DNA from: Kordia sp039026955
GTDB taxonomy: Bacteria > Bacteroidota > Bacteroidia > Flavobacteriales > Flavobacteriaceae
Direction of reading: 5' to 3'
DNA: 64,000 nucleotides
NCBI GenBank assembly: GCA_039026955.1
Contig: JBCCLH010000006.1
Location: 62,001-126,000 of the forward strand
Part shown: in pieces, positions 1-9,362 of the stretch
Position numbering within the stretch: the first letter of the stretch is position 1
Layout of the letters: each line of letters begins with the position of its first letter
Translations under genes and position numbers: made by a program
Notes under the pieces: generated by a model
Databases searched by the model: none
What the model was told of the DNA's origin: nothing
The model's input: only the letters and a program-made list of their open reading frames with translations

Positions 1-275
1 GAAGAGAAACGCCCAACTTCTGGAAGATCGCTTGCTTTTAAAATGGTTTCTACTTTTTCAAGCGTTTTATAATCGTATTTGTCAACTGTACCTGCGCGTC
101 TGTTAAATACCGTGTATTGCTGTCCGTTATTCATGGAATGCAACACATCCATTCCGCTGGTTCTAAAAGCGCCAGTCCATATTTCTTCTAGGGTAATTTC
201 TTTCTCTTGTGCTAGTGTCAGGTTGGCTATTCCTAAAAACAAAAAAAGAAAAACATATTTTATTTTCATTCGCAT
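1..275 (-). CDS. S9 family peptidase (DPP-IV-like), N-terminal part
   Basis: Only the first 91 codons are in the window; the gene runs off the left edge. The translation starts with a hydrophobic signal peptide that ends near LTLAQE, then ITLEEIWTGAFRTSGMDVL. That is the usual opening of flavobacterial exported dipeptidyl-peptidase IV-type prolyl oligopeptidases, which release dipeptides from peptides in the periplasm or at the surface. The beta-propeller and the catalytic Ser domain lie outside, so activity cannot be judged. Two in-frame ATGs, at 275 and 269, are both possible starts; the second gives the tidier signal peptide (MKIKYVFLF). Confidence 0.75.
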   Translation of the reverse strand, partial: MRMKIKYVFLFLFLGIANLTLAQEKEITLEEIWTGAFRTSGMDVLHSMNNGQQYTVFNRRAGTVDKYDYKTLEKVETILKASDLPEVGRFS

Positions 276-320
276 TGCGTTTTTTTAAGTAAGCGTGTTA
301 AATGCTTGTGGGTTTGAGTC

Positions 321-481
321 ATACCAACTTTATTCTATAATACAACATATAAGCTCGTTCATTTGGCATCCTAGTTTCTTGCGAAATTTTCCGTAGCTAA
401 GGCTATGCAAAACATTCACAGCGTCCTAGGCTACCAAAGCAACTTCGCTTCTAAAGTCGCATTATAGAACAAATTTGGTAT
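321..481. repeat. Long imperfect palindrome, MITE/REP-like
   Basis: The outer 21 bases at each end are near-perfect inverted repeats (ATACCAACTTTATTCTATAA against its complement at 461-481). Inner blocks around 355-375 and 425-445 are also complementary, so the whole element can fold on itself. It lies between the divergent S9 peptidase and HMG-CoA reductase genes and has no ORF. It probably belongs to the dispersed intergenic repeats seen elsewhere in the window. Confidence 0.6.
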
Positions 482-670
482 CATTTTAAATTATAAAGCT
501 GACAATATACAAATATCAAGCAAGTACCACAAAAATCAAACCTTAAATTATAAAGCATACAAAAGACGATTCTTACAACACTTTTTTATGAATTTTTGGG
601 TAATTTTTCACTTTTAGCTGCATTTTGAGTCAATTATGATATTTTCTGTCCATTTTTTAATGCTTTTTGA

Positions 671-704
671 TTGAATTTGTTATTTCTTCATTCCGTATCT
701 TTGC
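671..704 (+). promoter_or_regulatory. Bacteroidetes-type promoter for the mevalonate operon
   Basis: TATCTTTG at 696-703 matches the Bacteroidetes -7 consensus TAnnTTTG. A TTG at 671-673 and TTTG at 676-679 sit at suitable -33 distances. The site is 20 bp upstream of the HMG-CoA reductase ATG, giving a very short leader. Confidence 0.6.
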
Positions 705-723
705 AGGGATTAAACCCTAATGT

Positions 724-2049
724 ATGATAGCTCCTATTGCTGGATTCTCTAAATTTTCCAAAGAAGAAAAGATTGAATGGCTTGCAAATACGTATTTTCA
801 GGATAATGAAAGCGTGATTGCTCTATTGAAAAAATATTGGAATTCAGACGAAAAACTACAAAAACTACACGACGAGTTTATTGAGAACACCATCACGAAT
901 TTTTATCTCCCGCTAGGAATTGCGCCTAATTTTTTGATTAACGATCAAATGTACGCTATTCCGATGGCGATTGAGGAAAGTTCTGTGGTTGCTGCGGCGA
1001 GTAAAGCTGCGAAGTTTTGGTTGGATCGTGGCGGATTTAAAGCGACGGTTTTGAGTACCGAAAAAGTGGGACAAGTGCATTTTATGTATTTTGGATCGAC
1101 AGAAAAGTTACAGGACTATTTTACTACGATTAAACCTGAATTGTTGGCTGCTACGAAGCATATTACTCAAAATATGGAAAAACGTGGCGGCGGCATTACC
1201 GATATTGAATTGCGTGATAAAACCGATGAATTGGACGGATATTTTCAACTGCACTGTACGTTTGAAACGGTAGATTCGATGGGCGCCAACTTTATCAATT
1301 CGTGTTTGGAACAGTTTGCCAAAACTTTTGAAGCGGGCGCGCAGACTTTTGATGCTTTTTCTACCGAAGAAAAGAACATTCAGATTGTGATGAGCATTCT
1401 ATCGAATTACGTTCCGAATTGTATTGTGAGAGCAGAAGTCAGTTGTCCTGTGGAGCATTTAACCGAAAGTGAATCAGTTGATGCAGACGAGTTCGCAGCA
1501 AAGTTTATTCGCGCGATTGCTATTGCCAAAACTGAACCGTATCGCGCCGTGACGCATAATAAGGGCATCATGAACGGTATTGACGCCGTTGTATTGGCCA
1601 CAGGAAATGATTTTAGAGCGATTGAAGCGGGAATTCACGCCTATGCTTCCAAAAACGGACAATATACCAGCTTGACACATGCCGAAGTAGTTGATGGCAT
1701 TTTCAGATTTTGGATTGAAATTCCACTGTCTTTAGGAACGGTTGGCGGATTGACTTCTTTACATCCACTTGTGAAATTGGCTTTGGAAATGCTTGGAAAA
1801 CCGAATGCAAAAGAGTTAATGCAGATTGTCGCTGTAGCTGGATTGGCACAGAATTTTGCAGCCGTGCGTTCGTTGGTCACTACAGGAATTCAAAAAGGAC
1901 ATATGAAAATGCATTTGATCAATATTTTGAATCAACTGGAAGCTACCGAAGCAGAAAAAACGTATTTTGTGAATTATTTTAAAGATAAAACTGTCACACA
2001 TAGCGCAGTCGTGAATGCGTTTACCGCTTATAAATCACAGCATGCTTAA
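724..2049 (+). CDS. mvaA: Hydroxymethylglutaryl-CoA reductase, class II (degradative-type)
   Basis: At 441 aa this has the usual length of class II HMG-CoA reductases, which interconvert HMG-CoA and mevalonate. In flavobacteria the enzyme serves isoprenoid synthesis by the mevalonate route. Visible active-site elements are the Glu in EESSVVAAAS (about residue 84), DSMGAN (184-189), Lys280 in HNKGIMNG, Asp296 in ATGNDFRA and the C-terminal His393 in KGHMKMH. It starts at an ATG 20 bp after a good promoter, and its stop overlaps the next ATG by 1 bp, so the two genes are translationally coupled. Confidence 0.93.
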   Translation: MIAPIAGFSKFSKEEKIEWLANTYFQDNESVIALLKKYWNSDEKLQKLHDEFIENTITNFYLPLGIAPNFLINDQMYAIPMAIEESSVVAAASKAAKFWLDRGGFKATVLSTEKVGQVHFMYFGSTEKLQDYFTTIKPELLAATKHITQNMEKRGGGITDIELRDKTDELDGYFQLHCTFETVDSMGANFINSCLEQFAKTFEAGAQTFDAFSTEEKNIQIVMSILSNYVPNCIVRAEVSCPVEHLTESESVDADEFAAKFIRAIAIAKTEPYRAVTHNKGIMNGIDAVVLATGNDFRAIEAGIHAYASKNGQYTSLTHAEVVDGIFRFWIEIPLSLGTVGGLTSLHPLVKLALEMLGKPNAKELMQIVAVAGLAQNFAAVRSLVTTGIQKGHMKMHLINILNQLEATEAEKTYFVNYFKDKTVTHSAVVNAFTAYKSQHA

Positions 2050-2969
2050 TGGAATTTTATAGCAACGGAAAGTTATTACTCTCAGGAGAATATGTCGTAC
2101 TTGATGGTGCCAAAGCATTGGCAATTCCCACGAAGTATGGACAGACACTTTCTGTGAATCCTATTGATTTACCAACGGCTGATGAAGTCCCGAATTTGGT
2201 TTGGAAAAGTTATGATGATCGAGATATTATTTGGTATCAGCATGCTTTTGAAATCGATTCGCTCAATACGGCGCGCTCGTATGTAGATGCAGTGAATCAA
2301 ACATTGCATGATTTGCTCTCAGAAGCCAAACGTTTGAATCCTGATTTTTTAGCTGACAATACTAGTTATGAAGTACAAACGACCTTAAGTTTTCCGCAAG
2401 ATTGGGGTTTGGGCTCTTCTTCTACGTTGATTCATAATATAGCACTTTGGGCAAACGTGAATCCCTATAGTCTTCTTTGGAATGCCTTTAAAGGAAGTGG
2501 CTATGATATTGCCTGCGCCAAGCATAATTTGCCAATTATTTACGAGGTGCATCAACAGCAGCCAACGGTGACAGAGATTGATTTTTCGCCTTCATTTCGC
2601 GATCAGTTGTACTTTGTCCATTTAAACAAAAAACAAAACAGTAGAAACGCCATCAACAATTATAATGCGCGAAAAGGTTCGATTGCGAATGAGATAAAAA
2701 TTATCAATGCGATTACTTTGGAGATGACGCAAACCAATTCGTTAGTCGATTTTGAATTGCTTCTGAAAGAACACGAACAGTTGATCGGAGAGATTATTCA
2801 AGAAACACCTGTGCAAGAAGTGTTGTTTGCAGATTATTTTGGTCAGATTAAAAGTTTGGGCGCTTGGGGCGGTGATTTTGTGTTGGCCACTGGAAATGAT
2901 GATACTATTACTTATTTTGTTGAAAAAGGGTATACTACTGTGATTCCTTTCTTGGAGATGGTTTTGTGA
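2049..2969 (+). CDS. GHMP-family kinase, probable mevalonate-pathway kinase
   Basis: A 306-aa cytosolic GHMP kinase-type protein of the Bacteroidetes GYDIA group. The N terminus, FYSNGKLLLSGEYVVLDGAKAL, is the typical substrate-side strand. The ATP loop is DWGLGSSSTL (about 120-129), followed by GSGYDIACA. Its 1-bp overlap with HMG-CoA reductase suggests mevalonate or phosphomevalonate as substrate; that is inferred from context, not from a diagnostic residue. The ATP loop is slightly non-standard (GLGSSST rather than GLGSSAA). Confidence 0.85.
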   Translation: MEFYSNGKLLLSGEYVVLDGAKALAIPTKYGQTLSVNPIDLPTADEVPNLVWKSYDDRDIIWYQHAFEIDSLNTARSYVDAVNQTLHDLLSEAKRLNPDFLADNTSYEVQTTLSFPQDWGLGSSSTLIHNIALWANVNPYSLLWNAFKGSGYDIACAKHNLPIIYEVHQQQPTVTEIDFSPSFRDQLYFVHLNKKQNSRNAINNYNARKGSIANEIKIINAITLEMTQTNSLVDFELLLKEHEQLIGEIIQETPVQEVLFADYFGQIKSLGAWGGDFVLATGNDDTITYFVEKGYTTVIPFLEMVL

Positions 2970-3614
2970 TTTGGAATGGGGTTGATTTTGATTTGTGGGT
3001 TTGTTTATTTGTTTTTTGTGGATTTGTTTTTTGTGATGTCATAGAAAATTTGTTTTTAGGGCTAGAAACAGATTACTTCGTCGCTATCGCTTCTCGTAAT
3101 GACGAATCAAACTTTTTACTAAATATACTTGCTTTTGTTATAGAAATTGAAGTGATGATTTTAATGTATCGATTTGAAAATTTGAAAATGTAATAATGCT
3201 TATTTCAAAGGAAATGATATGTTTTACTAGAAACAGATTGCCGCGCTATGCTCGCAATGACGTATCAGACGAAACACAGCTTCAATTTTACCATACGTCA
3301 CTTCGATTGATTTTTGGAATGAAATGAAGAAAATTGTATTTCGACTGCGCTCAATAGAGCTATCGAGGAGTACTTTAATTTTTACATTTATTTGATTTGT
3401 CATTGCGAAAGTTTTGTAAAAACTTGCGGCAATCTGTTTCTTTCAAAGGATTAATCTTGCTTTGATTTAGACAGATTACCGCGCTGTCGCTCGTAATGAC
3501 GAATCAAACCTTTTATCAAAATCGCTTGTCTTTATTATAGAAACAAAAGTGATGATAGAGTTTTGAAGTTGAATTTGAAACAATTCAAAATTCAACACTC
3601 AACATTCAAAATCA
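2970..3614. repeat. Intergenic repeat cluster between convergent genes
   Basis: Holds at least four degenerate copies of a dispersed motif of the form CAGATTACCGCGCTGTCGC / TCGTAATGACG (around 3070-3115, 3225-3280, 3395-3445 inverted, 3465-3510). The same motif recurs at 44.0, 49.1 and 54.3 kb. A 75-codon frame at 2966-3193 runs through one copy and is not credible as a gene. Confidence 0.6.
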
Positions 3615-3652
3615 AAAAAGCCCGTAAAATATAGTATTTCACAGGCTTTGTA
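3615..3652 (-). terminator. Terminator of the leftward coaX-ppiD operon
   Basis: AAAGCCTGTGAAATA and its near-perfect complement around a 3-nt loop form a 15-bp stem, followed on the minus strand by a T-run. It lies about 20 bp after the ppiD-like stop codon. Confidence 0.75.
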
Positions 3653-3671
3653 TTTGTTTATCTATTAAAGA

Positions 3672-5783
3672 CTAGTAGAAAACTCCTCTGTTGTCTTCAA
3701 TTTCCGCAGAGCTTTTTAAGGCACCTGATACAGAGTTTAATGCTTTTGAAACACGTTGTACTCTGATCGTATTGCTTTCTGCTAAGTATGTGTCTTTCGC
3801 TGGCGCTTCTTCTTTAGAAACTAACTGAATCATGAAGACTCCTGATTTTCCAGCTACTAATTTTGAGGTTTGTCCTGCATTTAATGCAAACGCAGTTCCC
3901 ACAACTTTTTGTTCTTCTCCTGCTGCTGGTACTGTTGGCGATTGCATAGATAATGCCGTTGCTTGTTGCTCTATATTGCTTGATGCAGAAGCCAATTCTG
4001 CCAAAGTTGTTGCAGAAGCATATTTTTGCTTGATCAATTCTGCTTTTTTCTGATCGCGTAAGATTGGCAATACTCTTGAAGATGCTTCTGGTACTGAAGA
4101 AAGTCCCGCAGGATTCTTCGCTGTCAATTGTGCTACAATAAATCCGCTTCCTACAGATAAACGATTGATGTCACCCACATTGGTATCATCTCTGAAAGCC
4201 CAACGTACAACTTCGCGTTGATTTGGCAATCCTGGAATGCTTGGGTCTAATTCTTTGATATTATTCGCCGTTTTTACTTCAAATGTATTTTCTTTTGCCA
4301 ACGTTGCGAAGTCCGTTCCAGATTTTCCTGCATCCGATTCAAATTTAGAAGATACCGTGAATAAGTTTTGTAATGTTTCTTCGGTTACTTCTACTTCACG
4401 ATTGATCGTTGCAAGTTTTACAACATCTTGCTTATTTTTTTGATCTTCTACTTCGATGATGTGGAATCCGAAAGGCGATTCTACTACGTCCAACGCACCT
4501 ACTTCTTGTTCGTATACGAAATCTTTGTATGTTGGTGTTAGTCTCGCAGAACTGATCGTATTGAACCAGTCTAAGTCTCCACCTTTGTCTGCTGAAGTAT
4601 CATCAGAGAATTCTTTTGCTAAGTCTGCAAATTTTGATCTGTTTCTTTTGATTACTGCTAACAAACTATCCGCTTGTGCTTTCGCTTCTTCTTTTGTTTT
4701 CTTTAATTCTGCATCTGCTCCTGTAGAACCTGCAAAACGAATTAAGATATGTCTACTTTTTACAGAATCTGGTAATTGTCTTGTTTCAAGCAATCTAGAG
4801 ATTTTGTATTTGTTTCCTACTTTGTACGGTCCATACACATCACCAATATTCATCGCCATCATGTCTTCCGAGAAGTCTTTTGGCAATTGGCTTTTGTATG
4901 TAAATACTTCTGGTTCGTTTGTTTCTGTGTTGATATTTGCAAACGCACTTGCATCTTCAGCCGCAGCGAATCCATTCTTTAACTCTTCAATTCCGCCTTT
5001 TGCTAAATCTTCATCAGATTTTGAAGGTGTTTCTGGGAAGTATACATATTGAATGTTTCTTGATGCTTTTACTTCGAAGCTAGATTTGTGTGTGTTGATG
5101 TAGTTTTGCACATCGCTGTTTTTGATTTGAACTAACGAGTCTGCAATTGACGTGTAAGGCACACGCACATATTTGAATGTTACTTTGTCATTTTCTGCTC
5201 TGTACGCCAATTCTCCTTCTTTTACCGTCACAATAGAACCTGCTTTTACTAAGTTGTTGTACAATGTTCTTTTTGCATTGTTGATGGCAAAGCGTTCTGT
5301 TTGTAACCAGTTTTGGTATTCTGCCATGCTTTGTTGAGAAAGATTTTTTGTCGCTTCTAAATTATCAACATATTCTTTCAACTTTGCTTCTACAAATGTT
5401 CCAGATTCATCTTGGAAACGTTCGTTGTTTGTGATATTAGGAGTTTGGATTAAAGCATCCCATAATTCATCTTTTTCAATCGTGATCCCTAATTCATCTA
5501 ATTGCTGTGTGATCAACATGTCATTTAATGATTGATCCCAAATTGAATTTACAATTTGTATAGTGGTTTGTCTACCACCATATACATTTTTCATGTATTC
5601 TACTTGGTTTTGAAATCCGTCGTAAGGAATACTTTCTCCATTGATGCTTCCTATTTCTGTTGGTCGCTTTTCTCCGCCGCCATTGGTATTGAATACGTCA
5701 GATATTACAAAAGCAAAAAGTGCCAATCCGATGATCAGGATTAGTACTAATGTACGCTGTCTAATTTTTGCAAGAATTGCCAT
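3672..5783 (-). CDS. ppiD: Membrane-anchored peptidyl-prolyl isomerase (PpiD/SurA-like foldase)
   Basis: 703 aa. One N-terminal membrane anchor (about residues 12-30) is followed by a SurA-N-like chaperone region. A parvulin-type rotamase domain starts near residue 340 (SRHILIRFAG) and contains the typical FSDDTSADKGGDLDWF block. A second, degenerate parvulin-like region follows. The architecture fits PpiD, a periplasmic folding helper for exported and outer-membrane proteins tethered to the inner membrane. It is last in a leftward operon with a CNNM/CBS protein and LptC, consistent with envelope biogenesis. Confidence 0.88.
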   Translation of the reverse strand: MAILAKIRQRTLVLILIIGLALFAFVISDVFNTNGGGEKRPTEIGSINGESIPYDGFQNQVEYMKNVYGGRQTTIQIVNSIWDQSLNDMLITQQLDELGITIEKDELWDALIQTPNITNNERFQDESGTFVEAKLKEYVDNLEATKNLSQQSMAEYQNWLQTERFAINNAKRTLYNNLVKAGSIVTVKEGELAYRAENDKVTFKYVRVPYTSIADSLVQIKNSDVQNYINTHKSSFEVKASRNIQYVYFPETPSKSDEDLAKGGIEELKNGFAAAEDASAFANINTETNEPEVFTYKSQLPKDFSEDMMAMNIGDVYGPYKVGNKYKISRLLETRQLPDSVKSRHILIRFAGSTGADAELKKTKEEAKAQADSLLAVIKRNRSKFADLAKEFSDDTSADKGGDLDWFNTISSARLTPTYKDFVYEQEVGALDVVESPFGFHIIEVEDQKNKQDVVKLATINREVEVTEETLQNLFTVSSKFESDAGKSGTDFATLAKENTFEVKTANNIKELDPSIPGLPNQREVVRWAFRDDTNVGDINRLSVGSGFIVAQLTAKNPAGLSSVPEASSRVLPILRDQKKAELIKQKYASATTLAELASASSNIEQQATALSMQSPTVPAAGEEQKVVGTAFALNAGQTSKLVAGKSGVFMIQLVSKEEAPAKDTYLAESNTIRVQRVSKALNSVSGALKSSAEIEDNRGVFY

Positions 5784-5879
5784 GTATCTTCAATTTTATG
5801 AAATTCAGTGGGCGAAAATACAATTTCCTACCAAATTATAAAAGAAGAACTGCGTATTAATTCGTTAATTTTCGGGATT

Positions 5880-7157
5880 TTAATCTTCAGAGAGAATTTG
5901 TAGTTGAATTGTATCGATTTTAGTGTTCGATACTTCTATCATTGTAAACTTTAAGTTGTTGATTACGATGACTTCATCTTGCTGCGGAATTTCTTCTGTT
6001 TCGCTCACAATTAAACCTCCTAAAGTTTCATAATTTTCACTTTCTGGAAGATTTAGTTTGTAGGTTTCATTGATATAATCGACTTCCAAACGCGCTGAAA
6101 ATAGGTATTCATATTCGCCCAAACGTTTTTCTAGAAGCTCCGTACTATCATGCTCGTCTTCTATTTCGCCAAATAATTCTTCTACGATATCTTCTACCGT
6201 GACAATTCCGGAAGTTCCGCCGTATTCGTCCAAAACTACGGCAATACTTTTGCGCTTTTTCGTCAATACATCCAATACATCGTTTGCTAACATCGCTTCG
6301 GGCACAAATACGACTGGCAATACAATGCTACGAATGGTTTTTGGCTTTTTGAAGAGTTCAAACGAATGGACATATCCGATAATATCGTCAATGGTATTTT
6401 TGTAGACTAATATTTTAGAATATCCAGTTTCAGAAAAGAGTTTCGCTAAATTTTGGGTGCTTTCATGCAATTCAATTGCCACAATTTCTGTTCGTGGAAT
6501 CATGACTTCGCGCGTTTTTACCGCTGAGAATTCTAAGGCATTTTGGAATATTTGAATTTCAGAATCGACATCTTCATCATCGTGTCCGGCTTCCATTTGT
6601 TCAGAAATGTAATCGCCCAATTCCACTTTGCTGAATTCGAGTTGCACCTCATCGCCTTCTGTCTTGAAGAATTTTTTGAGCAATACATTCGAAATCCACA
6701 TGACGAATTCAGAAATCAACCAAAATAACTGATAGAAAATATACGCGGGAATTGCTAAGAATTTTAAGAGACTGTTGGCGTAGACTTGGAAAAATACTTT
6801 TGGTAAAAATTCCGCCGTCACTAAAATAACTAACGTAGAGACGATGGTTTGAAACAGCAATTCATATTTTACCGTAATGTATGCATAGAGCCACGGAGTT
6901 TCGTGTACCCATTGTGTGATGAGATCGCCCATAAAAAATCCATAGATCACCAAGGCAATGTTGTTTCCAACTAGCATGGTAGCGATGAATTTTGAAGGTT
7001 TTTGTGTGAGTCGTCTCAGGATTTTTGCAAGAATTCCATCTTGCTTTTTTTCGAGTTCGATATGGATTTTATTCGCGGAGACGTACGCGATTTCCATTCC
7101 CGAAAAGAATGCGGAAAACAGTAATGCCGTTATAATAATGAGCACCTGTATTTCCAT
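5880..7157 (-). CDS. Hemolysin-family CNNM/CBS/CorC-C membrane protein
   Basis: 425 aa. The first ~190 residues form a CNNM (DUF21) membrane domain with the usual opening LLFSAFFSGMEIAYVSA. Two CBS motifs follow (REVMIPRTEIVAI near 215; DEYGGTSGIVTVEDIVEELFG near 310), then a CorC/HlyC C-terminal domain. The family is linked to Mg2+/Co2+ homeostasis; some flavobacterial members (GldE) act in gliding, but the gldD neighbourhood is absent here, so I keep the general name. It directly abuts the upstream 66-aa gene, with no spacer. Confidence 0.87.
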   Translation of the reverse strand: MEIQVLIIITALLFSAFFSGMEIAYVSANKIHIELEKKQDGILAKILRRLTQKPSKFIATMLVGNNIALVIYGFFMGDLITQWVHETPWLYAYITVKYELLFQTIVSTLVILVTAEFLPKVFFQVYANSLLKFLAIPAYIFYQLFWLISEFVMWISNVLLKKFFKTEGDEVQLEFSKVELGDYISEQMEAGHDDEDVDSEIQIFQNALEFSAVKTREVMIPRTEIVAIELHESTQNLAKLFSETGYSKILVYKNTIDDIIGYVHSFELFKKPKTIRSIVLPVVFVPEAMLANDVLDVLTKKRKSIAVVLDEYGGTSGIVTVEDIVEELFGEIEDEHDSTELLEKRLGEYEYLFSARLEVDYINETYKLNLPESENYETLGGLIVSETEEIPQQDEVIVINNLKFTMIEVSNTKIDTIQLQILSED

Positions 7158-7358
7158 TTACTCGTCTTTATTTTTTTTGTGTTCTTCAAATTTTTGCTCG
7201 TAGTGTCTTCTAAAGAAGAACATTAAAAGCGAAACCACAGCGAATGCCACAAATAAATAATCTACAGTACCATCATTTTGCCAAACCGTGATGATTTTAA
7301 AAATAGATAATGCCGCCACTAAAAGGTACACGTATTTTGTATAGCTTAAAACTTTCAC
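7158..7358 (-). CDS. Small inner-membrane protein of unknown function
   Basis: 66 aa with two hydrophobic segments (about 8-24 and 34-48) and a charged Lys/Glu-rich C-terminal tail. Its stop codon is immediately followed by the ATG of the CNNM/CBS protein, so the two are likely co-translated. Small proteins of this type are common between lptC and the hemolysin-family gene in flavobacteria. No catalytic motif is visible and I cannot assign a role. Confidence 0.7.
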   Translation of the reverse strand: MKVLSYTKYVYLLVAALSIFKIITVWQNDGTVDYLFVAFAVVSLLMFFFRRHYEQKFEEHKKNKDE

Positions 7359-7388
7359 TTGATTTTGTTTTATTAGGTTGTTTATGTT

Positions 7389-7964
7389 TTATTTTTCGTT
7401 TTCTTCTATCGGAATGGTACTGTCGTAGATTTCATGAGCCTCCACAATGGTGAATTCTCTGTTAAAGTCAATTCCGTTGGTTCCCTGTAGCAACACGCCG
7501 TATTCTGTATTACTGAGCTTGAATTCGCCTTCGGTAAAAACCCACTCCCGATCTTGATCCCAATAGAGTTGTGGCGCTTCTAGAATGTTTCCTTCGTGTG
7601 TTGTGAGCACCACATTTCCTTGTAAATCTACTAATCTTGTGTCACTATACAAAATAGCATAATCTGCAGTGACGATACTTTTATTACCTTCTTCGTCAAA
7701 AAACTCTAGTACAATTCCGTTTGGAAATTCCATAAATGGAAATTTTTGATTGGAAAAATCTTTGTTGTACGGACTGCGTAAGGTTGATTTTACTTTTCCA
7801 GAATCTGTATAGATTAAAAACATATTTTCTGCTTCACCGACAGGAAAACGCTTGTTGTACGAAAGCTTTTGGATTTCGCTAAAATTGTCCTGACATGAAA
7901 AAAGCATTGCCACAATGAAGATTGTGACAATGCCTTGCAACATATATTTTTTTGGTATGTTCAT
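7389..7964 (-). CDS. lptC: LPS export protein LptC
   Basis: 191 aa. An N-terminal hydrophobic segment ends in a lipobox-like LFSC (Cys24), then a beta-jellyroll-type region with the LptC signatures NKSIVTADYAILYSDTRLV and LQGNVVLTT. LptC links the LptBFG transporter to LptA in lipopolysaccharide export across the periplasm. The possible lipid anchor instead of a plain membrane helix is common for Bacteroidetes members. It lies 6 bp downstream of the TPR protein in the same operon. Confidence 0.82.
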   Translation of the reverse strand: MNIPKKYMLQGIVTIFIVAMLFSCQDNFSEIQKLSYNKRFPVGEAENMFLIYTDSGKVKSTLRSPYNKDFSNQKFPFMEFPNGIVLEFFDEEGNKSIVTADYAILYSDTRLVDLQGNVVLTTHEGNILEAPQLYWDQDREWVFTEGEFKLSNTEYGVLLQGTNGIDFNREFTIVEAHEIYDSTIPIEENEK

Positions 7965-7970
7965 ATATTA

Positions 7971-9344
7971 TTAGAGACTAGGAACTCGTACGCTTCCACC
8001 AATCCAACAGTTTAATGGAATCGCTTCTCCACCTTTGTATCCTTTGCTAAATACATCTGATTTGCTTGGTGCAGATTTCATGTATGAGTTTACTGTTTTG
8101 CTCGCTACACTTTTTAATGATGGATCTACTTGTCCAGCTTTTCTAGCCATTTCCGCCGCTTTCCAGTATCCTGCTCTTTTTGTAAACTCGTCGTTTCCAC
8201 ACTGGTTTACACTTGATGCATATAATTGTGCAATTTTTAGGTACGCTCCACCTAATGACGGATTGTTTTGAACTGCTTGCAAGTAATACTTTCTCGCTTT
8301 TGATTTTTGACCTCTTTTCTTTGCTTTTGAAGCAATTTTGTATAATAATGTCGCTTTTCTAATTGGATCTTTTTCCATGTCTAACGACTGGTTCAAATAC
8401 TCTTCAGCTTTTACTAAGTTTCCTTTTCTTTCGTAAATTCCTGCTAGGTATCTTTTAGAGTTTGCAGATGGCTCTAACGCATCTACTGCTTCTACCAATT
8501 CTACGAATAATGGATCTTCATCACAGCCTTTTGCATCCAATCTACCTGCAGCTCTTTTTAACCATAAGGCATTGCTTCTGTTTGCGTCAAAGTTCTTTCT
8601 AAATAAAGGAATTAAGGTTTCACAAGTAGATACTTTTTCGATCAACGCTTCCATGTTTCCAGAGAAAATTGCGATTGCTTTTACGTTTGTATCTGCTACT
8701 CTTTCTGTTCTTTTTTCCTTAGACGTTAATTCTTGTCCCGCATCTTTCTTCGTGATTAACTTGTTTTTTGTTTTCGCTAATCTTTCACTTTCTGACTCGA
8801 ATTTTTCTGTTAATTCTTCAAACTTCTGGATTAAGTTTTCCAACATTACTCCTGAACTTCCACCTTTATACATATTATAGTATAGTTCAAAATACTGATA
8901 TAAAGATTTTGGGTTTTTGAAGTTTGCTAAATCTTCTTTGAATGCTTGATCAAATACATCGTACTGACTTTTTGCATCACCAATTTTGTGATCGACCATT
9001 AATGTTCCTATTTTCCCAAGGATGTCTCCTTTTTTCGTTTTTGCTGGAACGTTTGCCATTCTATCTCTATACAACTGAATCAACTCTTCTGCAACAGCTT
9101 TCTTGTCGTCAGTCTTTTTCATTTTGTCTTTGTAGATTCTTTCACCGTATGCATACAAAGCAGAACTGATTGTTGGACAATCTTTTCTTAGTTCGGCTAA
9201 TTGTGTTTCAGCTTCAGCGTAATTTTTCGCTTTCGCATTTTCGGCAAAGAGAGATAACTTTGTCTTACAATCCTGTGCATTTAAAGTTGTGAAGCTTGTT
9301 ATCGCAAACAACCCGGCAACTAATAATGTAATCGTCTTCTTCAT
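7971..9344 (-). CDS. Secreted tetratricopeptide-repeat protein
   Basis: 457 aa with a signal peptide cleaved near TLNAQD. The C-terminal half carries TPR helices (ANSKRYLAGIYERKGNLVKAEEYL, GAYLKIAQLYASS). The middle is rich in Lys/Glu helices. It lies between an outer-membrane beta-barrel gene and lptC, suggesting periplasmic scaffolding in envelope assembly, but no specific function can be read from it. Confidence 0.75.
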   Translation of the reverse strand: MKKTITLLVAGLFAITSFTTLNAQDCKTKLSLFAENAKAKNYAEAETQLAELRKDCPTISSALYAYGERIYKDKMKKTDDKKAVAEELIQLYRDRMANVPAKTKKGDILGKIGTLMVDHKIGDAKSQYDVFDQAFKEDLANFKNPKSLYQYFELYYNMYKGGSSGVMLENLIQKFEELTEKFESESERLAKTKNKLITKKDAGQELTSKEKRTERVADTNVKAIAIFSGNMEALIEKVSTCETLIPLFRKNFDANRSNALWLKRAAGRLDAKGCDEDPLFVELVEAVDALEPSANSKRYLAGIYERKGNLVKAEEYLNQSLDMEKDPIRKATLLYKIASKAKKRGQKSKARKYYLQAVQNNPSLGGAYLKIAQLYASSVNQCGNDEFTKRAGYWKAAEMARKAGQVDPSLKSVASKTVNSYMKSAPSKSDVFSKGYKGGEAIPLNCWIGGSVRVPSL

Positions 9345-9362
9345 TTCTTTAATATTTATCGT

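Noticed and set aside
2966..3193. 75-codon ORF after the GHMP kinase
   Set aside because: It overlaps the kinase stop and reads through a family-A repeat; no start signal or domain.
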